Assembly: GCA_902806575.1 (NCBI GenBank)
Contig: CADCXD010000011.1
Coordinates: forward strand, 2,356,001 to 2,420,000
From: Jackrogersella multiformis
Lineage: Eukaryota; Ascomycota; Sordariomycetes; Xylariales; Hypoxylaceae
Direction: 5' to 3'
Length of the DNA stretch: 64,000 nt
The notes under the pieces were generated by a model. That model was given only the letters and a program-made list of their open reading frames with translations. It did no database searches and was not told where the DNA came from. The position numbers were made by a program, and so were the translations under genes. This document shows positions 56,840-64,000 of the stretch, in pieces; the stretch's first letter is position 1, and each line of letters starts with the position of its first letter.

Positions 56840-59360
56840 CTAGACGGCGATGCTAACGTTCTTGCGGGCGTCGGACTCGTCGGTGTGGAAGCCGAACACG
56901 AGCCTGAACAGGTCGCGCAGGAACCCGTACTGGCCCGCGGAGCGGTGCGACATCCACCCCACGCTGTTGGCCACGTCGGTGGCGAGCACGCGCTTGCCGC
57001 GCGAGGGCAGGGACGCCTGCCGGAAGGAGACGTCGGCCACGACGAGGCTCTTGTAGCTCTTCAGGAGCGCCGCGTGCGCCGGCGACGAGCCGAAGGACCC
57101 CGCCGGGAGGGCCTTGACGAAGGTCTGCAGCGAGGCTGCGCTGTTGTGGTGGTGGCCATCTGATGCGTTGCTGTCCCGCGAGAACCCGACGTTCATCGCT
57201 GCTTTGAGGATCAGTATCTTGATGCGCGTGATGTTGGGGTCCTCGTTCGCTGTTGCTGTTGTGGCCGTGCTGGATGTCCTTTGGCTGCTCTGCGAGTAGC
57301 TGGATAGGTTCGAGGCGCTGCTGGACCACCGGCCGCCCCTGTTGCTCTCCGTTCCGAGTACTAGGATGTTCGGCACCTGCGGCGATTCACCGTCCGGCGA
57401 GACGGGCGTGTCCTCGAACTCCGTCACGGGGGTTTCGGGCACTGGTGGTATCTTTCGCGATACTTTCCCTCCTCCCTGGGAGGGATGATTCTTTAGGCTG
57501 CCGGCTTTCGAGCGGTTCGAAGCTCGGCTCTCCCTGCCGTCCGTCAACTCGGCCGCATCCCTTTCTCGGCTATACGAGAAGAAGTTTGTCTGGCTTGGCC
57601 GTGGCGTTCCCCTATCAGGCCGTATCTGCGTCCACCCTTCCCTGAATATGTCGCAGAGCTCCCAGCATGCCTGAACGGCCGATCCGAGAAGCTCCTCATC
57701 CGGAGCTCTTCCATCCCTCTTGCTCTGTCGTAGGCTAAACAGCATTTCTGCGAGCGACCAACAGGCGGAAAGGAGCGAATCTGTTTCTTCACCAAGCTCG
57801 CCGCGCTGCTTCATCAGTCGATGGCACAGAGTAATGTAGAAGTCTAGAGTCCGCTCTCGAAACGGCTCTGGAAGAATTCGATTGTCCTGCGCGCTGTATA
57901 GGCTATATTGTTGTTAGTACAATAGCTGACACCCCCACGGAATCGGTTGACTAACTGGTTGTTGAGTTCAAAACTCACGCGCAGAACAGAATCTGCCACC
58001 TCGTCCTTGCGCTGCCGTATATCAAAGAGTGATTGGCAAAAATCTCGACACAAATCTAGGTTTTGACGGACATTAAATGACTCATCGACCTCGTCGCGAT
58101 TATCGTATAGCCGCTGACATAATTTCCAACAGCACTTCCAAGCTCTTTCGTGGCCGTCGGGAGTTCCCGATGTGCTGAATACTCTCTCCCGGTGGTGCGT
58201 GCTAAGGGTGGCCAAGGTATTACAGAGCGTCCAACATTCCTGCAGTGCCGTCTTCAAAGAACTAATTTCGACGTCTTCACGGTCCTGTTCCCGAATAGGC
58301 GTGACAAACTCCTCGTCGTCGTAGCTTTCTAGGTCGGGCTCTGTATCTGTCTCCGGTTCCTTGCTTTCCGGTATTACTATAGTAAGGTGTTAGCTATAAC
58401 GTTTAACCGTACTAAAAAGCCGATGTACTGACGCTCGAGGCTACTGGCACTACTAGATCGTATTCTCGATGAGTCCTTTAGCACTTCCTGAAGATTTTGA
58501 GCCCTGGGTGTTGCATTATCGAGACTATACCTGGCAGGTTTGATATCTGTTGATAGGGGAGGCGGTGTTGGCAGAGCAGGTGATTTGGCCTATATCAGTG
58601 AGCTTCGCGCAATGATCGCCATCTACTAGCCGACTTACCTTTGAAGTCGGGTCGCCCACCGATGGTACGATAATATCTTCGGGTTTAGCGGGAGGGGTCG
58701 AAGACCTGGGCGATGTCTTTTGGGTCGATTCCGACTGCCTTGGAGAGTTGTCGGCGGTAGTCTGCAATGGTGAGGAGGCGTGACGCAACTAAATATCAGA
58801 CTCGAACTTACCCAACTATGGAAGCTCTCCGGCGCGTGTATGACCGATACCGCCTCTTCACTTGCTGTCTGTCGTACTTGATCGGGGATGTTCGTTCTGA
58901 GCATCAGAAGCTAGCCATAAGTCAGCATTATTGTTGCAATCGCTCTCCCGTCTTCAAGCCAACCAACCTGGGGTTGCGGATCAGGGTTCGCAGCGGTAGA
59001 TTGGGACCGAACCTCGTCAGACATTTCATCGTCTATCTCTGTCACTTCTGTCCCAATGGAAGTAACTGGCGAAGGACCGACTATGTCGCTCGGGCTCATG
59101 AGGTAGTTATTAGCAGAGGAGGACCGAGGGATAGCCGACGACGGCCGTAGGGAATTGGACTCCATGGAGCTAGTAGACCTGATTCTTATTAGCAGAGGTC
59201 CTCCATTGTGAGAGTCGGAGTAGTAAGTGACAGACATTGGTCGAAACTGTGAGTGATGAGCAGCAGGCGACTCTGGCGAAGATACAGACGCCTCCATGTG
59301 AGGCGAGAATGCAGATATTATACTCCCAGTTGATGATCTCAACGGAGCTTCGAGAGCCAT
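56840..59360 (-). CDS. conserved fungal protein of unknown function (resembles DUF7624 family), six exons
   Basis: The exons in transcription order are 58968-59360, 58812-58910, 58639-58761, 58433-58589, 57956-58376 and 56840-57902 (751 residues). The introns are 50-57 nt. Three donors are atypical: GTTGGT, GTCAGT and GTTAGT. The N-terminal 270 residues are Ser/Pro-rich and probably disordered. A helical region follows from about 300 (LKTALQECWTLCNTLATLS..HRERVF, WKCCWKLCQRLYDNRDEV, LDLCRDFCQSLFDIRQRKDEVADSVLRVSFELNNHL, then RTLDFYITLCHRLMKQ and LLSACWSLAEMLFSLRQ). These repeated W/C/L-rich helices suggest a helical-repeat scaffold. The C-terminus (GSFGSSPAHAALLKSYKSLV to FHTDESDARKN) is also globular. 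I recall this as a Sordariomycete family labelled DUF7624, from memory and unverified. No catalytic motif is visible. The last exon is GC-rich at its 3' end. Confidence 0.8.
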
Positions 59361-60411
59361 GATTAGCTTAGTAGGGTTAAGACCAACCGGTCGCGATGCA
59401 GGTCGGGCGGTGTTAGAAGATAATGCCTTGAGGGCGCTTGATAACGGCTCTTTCTATTATATTGCGTTCCCGGTAATCCAAAGAGACGGAACAGCGCGCT
59501 TACAATACACGCGATGAAAGATAGGTAGGTAGACCACGTATGGAGGCCGCGATTTAGGTCGGATCTGGGTCCTGACGATGGCCCAATCGAAAAGACCGAA
59601 GGGATGTAACCTCCAAGGAGAACGATGCCCGGTGAAAAGGCGGTGCGAATCTTCTAATAACTGCAGCCTTTCCCTGCCCAATATTAACCTAGCCGACTAT
59701 CGCGACGCTCCAACCGACAAAGGACCAACAGCTTGGCTGTCTCTGAGAAGGAGGAAGATCCGAACAAGACAAGCGAGAGACAGGGGCGTGGAGTATTAGA
59801 TGTATCTAGTATAGTATATATGGACTCTCGGGATGGCAGTTCGTCGAAACTGGAGGGACAAAACGTGGTGGACTAGGTTGATTCAAGTTGTTGCGCTGGA
59901 GGAGGAGGGGCTGAAAAAAGACTTGAGCTTTGAGATTCGTCAAGAGAGCTCCACTGCGCCCCGAAAAAGGATGGCAGACGTGGAGCGCACCTAGAGAGAA
60001 GAGGCTAGATTAGGTAGACTAAGTAGGTAGCAGAACTAGGTAGTAGAGCTAGCTACCATTTGAATCCTTCGAAAGGTTGAATTGGATATAAGACCCGAGG
60101 TGATAGCGATTCGCATGGGGAGAGGAGGGGAGGAGGGGAGTGTATAGGATGTATAATATCGTGACCTATGCCCAACCTAGGCAACTAGGGTGGAAGCAAA
60201 GGCAGAGGCAAAGGCAGAGGCAAGAGACAAGATACCTAGGTGGGATAGTAGGATATCGATGAGGGGATCTTGTTTTCACAGTTCTATTGCCCAAGTAGGC
60301 AGCTTATGGTCGTACGGAGGCTCTTCCAATGTCTTAATTGATAAATGATTCGGGTCGAATTCGATCGTTTTGACTCGCAATCATATGGCTTACTCTGAGT
60401 TAGCAACCATC

Positions 60412-60430
60412 TTTTTTTTTTTTTTTTTTT
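60412..60430. repeat. poly-T homopolymer (19 nt)
   Basis: This is an uninterrupted T run, possibly a decayed retroelement tail or a simple slippage tract. Nothing flanking it resembles an element. Confidence 0.9.
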
Positions 60431-62059
60431 GGTTTTTGCGCTGGCCCATCCCAGCCTGCAGATGCGCGTCTTGACTTCTCTGCTTCTCTACTACTTGAGC
60501 GCAGCTCTCTGGCGAGTAGGAAGATAGCAAGGGAGAGTTCTCGGAGGGGGCTGCAGGGGGACGGACAGGGGTTTCGGCGCTTAGAGCCACATACGGGTCG
60601 CTTCCATCGACGAGTCACAGGAGGCCATTTCGAGCACTGAGCTTCTCCCACGCTAGAACCCTAGTCCAAGACTTTTAGGACTGAGCTATTAACCCGCTTC
60701 ACCTGAATATGTCGGGGTAAAAAAGTGCAAAAGTGCAAAAGATCACGACAGCCCCCCAGACTTACCGTCGTAATCCTTGATGCTCCATAGGATGTGTGTG
60801 ACCAATGATCTAGTGACATGATAGCATAGGCTGAGTGAAACGGGAACCAACTGGCTTATTTTCTTCTTCTGTTTTTCTCTTAGCTCCCTTCGAGGTAAGC
60901 AGAGTTGCGCATGGGAACTACAACAGCTTGAACCTGTCCCTAATATATACATATCTCGGTATTTACCTATGTAGGTAGGTATAGCCAAGTAGTCCTAACA
61001 CGAAAGATAGCGAAGTTAGCAGCTGGGTAGCAACAATACCGGGTATCCCGATATGATCGGAAGTAAGCTCGGTACAAGTGGCCTGGTACCTACCTACCTA
61101 CCTAGGCGTAGATGATAGGGATGAAAAGAAAAAGCTGGTGCGACTTTTAAAGGGCTGTGGGTATTTCCGCATTTCGTGATCGCAAGAACCAATGCATCTC
61201 GAAAACCCACTACCCACTGTATGTAAGAGCGTTCCCGAAGATCTGGTACCGCTCCTTTTTATTAGCTCTGACTGGGTCTAATCCACACCCATGTGGGCCC
61301 TATAAAGCTGTTGGTGTGTGAACCTCGAAAGGATGTGTCAATCTCGGCCGATCACTAGCCTGCGACTTCAACGGTGCATGTGCAGAGTGACCAGGTGTTT
61401 ATCAAATGGCCATTCTGGTTCATCGTGGTCCACGTTGGGCTCGGCATCCCGAGTCCTCCGGCATCAATCATTGCATTGATCGTGGTATAGAAACTCGGCT
61501 ACCTGGTGTAAGAAGCCGAATAAGTTGGATTCCCTATAGTCGCTTTGCTGTCGCCGGTACCTAGTGCTAGGTAGTGAACCAACGAGGAAAGGCGCAGGGC
61601 TGCTGTTTGCTTTTTCTTGACGGCACTTTGGGGCCATACTTCGGTACGGCCGTTCCCATTATTATTTCAACAGCCATTGAATGACCATAATGTAAAATGC
61701 CATGATGACTGGCACTTTACTAGACACCCTTAATATTAGGCTGGTGTTTCGAATCCTTTCCAACGCCATCTCTCATTGTTGCGAAGAGAGGTCTATACAG
61801 ATTACATATCAGGTACCCAGGGTATTAGAAAGATCCATGGATGTTAAAAAAACACTTAAGGCTGCCTACCTAGGTACCTAGGTAGTTTAAACATGAACGT
61901 TTTCGGACCATTGCCCGTTACCCGATCCACCCCTACCTGCCCTAGTGTACTTACTTTTTAGTGGAAATATTCATGTATAATCCTATTGGTCGGTTAATCA
62001 ATCACACTTGCCTACATACATCCCATAAGGCGGAAGGAGGTCACGTTTTGTTATTTACC

Positions 62060-62340
62060 TGGGCAGTGTACCTACCTACCTAGGTAGACACATACCTATA
62101 GGTATTAGGTGGATATTAGTGTTATACTTTCGTAGTCCCTATATGCAGTAAAGATAATAAGGAAATTCAGGATGAGCTTGAATTTTAAACTACCATTCAT
62201 TTTACAGAGGTGACAAAAACAACTTGAAGATCCATGGATATGTTCTTACAGTTAAGTACCTAGGTATTTAGTTACACTAACAGGCACTTGACATACATAA
62301 TATCCACTCGTTTATGAGGTAGGTACCTAGGTAGTCCTGT
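62060..62340. repeat. CCTAGGTA-type repeat clusters
   Basis: Units at 62070-62084, 62262-62272 and 62318-62334 include TACCTACCTACCTAGGTAG and AGGTAGGTACCTAGGTAG. They are separated by A+T-rich unique DNA. Confidence 0.82.
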
Positions 62341-62579
62341 AGGAGTTCTTTCCAGAACACGGCTTAAGAAACGTAGTATAAACATGCATAGGCGCCGTGG
62401 CACCTGCATTCCTACCGGTAGGCATTAGTTTTGAATAGTTCCTAGTATGCTACCTTATAAAGTGCCCGATATGCAGGAAGACGAGGAAGTCCTTGTATCC
62501 ACATATAATCCTAGTTTTATAAACAAGACTTGCTTAATAACTTCCAAGTTGAAACTCAATTACATGTATTTTAATTATT

Positions 62580-62870
62580 ACGTACATATATACCTGGGTA
62601 TGTATTATATTTCCTAGGTACTACCTAGGTAAGCCTTTATGTTAACAAAGAGTAGCATTTGGTAGACCAGAAATTACAACACATGCTGTTAGATCTTGAT
62701 AATTCATGGGCACCTAGGTACTTTAGGTAGCTTACCTGGAACGGTATATAAGAGGTAGGTATAAGTATAGAACTAATAGAACTAATCAGTCGGTGTGTAC
62801 CAGAATTCTTGAATATCCGTAGGTATTTAAGGGCGGACTAACTATATTAAACTACCTAGGTACCTAGTGT
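62580..62870. repeat. CCTAGGTA-type repeat clusters
   Basis: CCTAGGTACTACCTAGGTAAG, CACCTAGGTACTTTAGGTAG and ACTACCTAGGTACCTAG occur within 300 nt of A+T-rich sequence. Confidence 0.82.
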
Positions 62871-63715
62871 TAGAACAAGCTATTTGCTTTTTCTTCTTCA
62901 AGGCATAGGCATTGGTTCGTGAAGACGCGGTCACTACTTGGATAAGTTAGCTTCATGGATCCAACGCCCATCCCTTTCAGAGATAGCCTCTAAGCTGCAT
63001 ATTCAGAAGCTTAATGCGAAACATAACACTTAACTGTTAGTCAATGCGTAGCACTTCACGTTAATAACAACACCGCTTATGTGAGCCGACGTGGCATTGT
63101 TACTTACTCAACCGGGTACTTACTAGGTAGATAGATACGATTTCTAAAGTTCCTATCATACATCCAGTTGATTGGAAAGAGGCTCCTAAGATGCCTTGCT
63201 TTACCTGAGAGCTGCTTGTCTTTTCCCAACACACCCATGGATACGCTAACCAAGTCTTAGCCGATCACATGATGAATGTAGGTGCCGTACCAAGGACTCG
63301 GAATAGTCACGAAAGAACCCTGAAAGTATTGTTATCCATTACTCAAGAATGATTTATCTATGGAAGACATACTAGCTCGAAAGTGAAGTGGCATTTAGCC
63401 GCCAACATCACCGCCTCATAGCATCCTTGTTATGCGACTATTTAGCGCGAGTCGAAACCGTACGCAAACAAATGGGACTCTTGTGGATAGAATAGCCGCG
63501 AGGCAGTCCAGCTTCTTTCAGTCTTAGGCAGATTTATCAAGACAAATATCGCATCTATGGATCCATCCAAAGCAGACGGTTCACATCGTGGTCTGGCTAA
63601 AACATTGCAATGCCACTTGGGTGCCCTTAACAATCCAACGCCGAAGAATGCAATTTTTGTACCAATCATCGCCACCAAATCATGCCAAACTCCACTCGTA
63701 TCTTATGTTCAAAGT

Positions 63716-64000
63716 TCAGCGTTGCTGCAACTGGATCTTCTTCTCGTTGCGACCGTCCGGGGTGTACCTTGTTTACCTGTTAGAATTCTGCTCCCACACG
63801 TGTGTATCTTGATTCAGGATGTATCGGGGTCTTACTTGAGCAACTTCTCGATGAGGTCAACATGGGTCATGATCATGCGACGGCAGCAGTACCGCTTGAG
63901 GTTCAGCGAGTCCATGGCGTCGCTTGGATAAATTGTTAGTATATGCCACGGATAGATGAGTGAGAGTTGGAGACAAACCCATCACCAATACCCTCGTCGA
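63716..64000 (-). CDS. RPB10: RNA polymerases I, II and III shared subunit RPABC5, 5'-partial
   Basis: The visible exons are 63979-64000 (continuing beyond the window), 63836-63922 and 63716-63767. The assembled residues read DEGIGDGDAMDSLNLKRYCC followed by RRMIMTHVDLIEKLL, the unmistakable C-terminal half of Rpb10. The RYCCRR segment supplies the second cysteine pair of its zinc site; the first CxxC lies outside the window. Rpb10 is a 70-residue zinc-binding subunit of all three nuclear RNA polymerases. Both introns (56 and 68 nt) end in AAG rather than the usual CAG or TAG; the first has a perfect TACTAAC branch site. The last exon gives a tail KYTPDGRNEKKIQLQQR in place of the yeast RYNP end. 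An earlier CAG acceptor would stop at once after the lysine. The tail is therefore the least certain part. Confidence 0.87.

Larger units (their letters stand above)
59361..63715. other. 4.3 kb gene desert
   Basis: This lies between the start of the unknown-function gene and the RPB10 stop. It holds a T19 run (60412-60430), an AGGCAGAGGCAA repeat (60193-60226) and many TAGG/CCTA units between about 61090 and 62870. No coding region or RNA gene is recognised. Confidence 0.65.

Noticed and set aside
60640..60705. minus-strand tRNA-like boxes (TAGCTCAGT and GGGTTCTAG)
   Set aside because: The T-stem and acceptor stem do not pair, and the spacing gives no cloverleaf.

Overview
The window is nuclear DNA of a filamentous ascomycete (Pezizomycotina, most likely a Sordariomycete, possibly Xylariales). 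The evidence is short introns (about 50-135 nt, mostly GTRAGT donors with CTRAC-like branch sites), the fungal genes L-arabinitol 4-dehydrogenase and a LaeA-like methyltransferase, and fungal forms of SFP1, RCF2 and ATP20. Class and order are inferred from protein resemblance and could not be tested by search. Gene models were built by hand: splice sites were chosen so that reading phase and family conservation agree across every junction. Layout: a 5'-truncated lipase/esterase-like alpha/beta hydrolase (3-1103, +); an EthD-domain protein (1431-1919, -); L-arabinitol 4-dehydrogenase (3310-4478, +); ATP synthase subunit g (5243-6020, +); about 4 kb without recognisable genes; a six-exon LaeA-like methyltransferase (10235-11636, -); a 10 kb gene desert; TFIIA large subunit TOA1 (21681-23577, -); CDC20 (24843-26713, -), divergent from a kelch-BTB protein (27910-30295, +); a 3 kb desert; SFP1-type zinc-finger regulator (33446-36294, -); an 8.8 kb desert; RCF2 (45131-45832, +), convergent with a kelch protein (46752-48335, -); DUS3 (50593-52920, +); a BAP31/Yet-type ER protein (53856-54821, +); a conserved fungal protein of unknown function (56840-59360, -); a 4.3 kb desert; and the 3' part of RPB10 (63716-64000, -), cut by the window end. 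The genes do not form a pathway or biosynthetic cluster. Most are core housekeeping genes: mitochondrial bioenergetics (ATP20, RCF2), transcription (TOA1, RPB10, SFP1), cell cycle (CDC20), tRNA modification (DUS3) and ER trafficking (BAP31 family). The first 12 kb is more accessory: hydrolase, EthD protein, pentose catabolism and LaeA-like methyltransferase. Roughly half the window is gene-poor. These deserts carry many copies of a short palindromic family built from TAGG/CCTA units (core CCTAGGTA), which I did not see in any exon. I found no convincing tRNA gene, intact transposon, CRISPR array or new multigene system. The repeat family, the reconstructed methyltransferase, the TOA1 long intron, SFP1 coding microsatellites and RPB10 splice sites are the items most worth checking.
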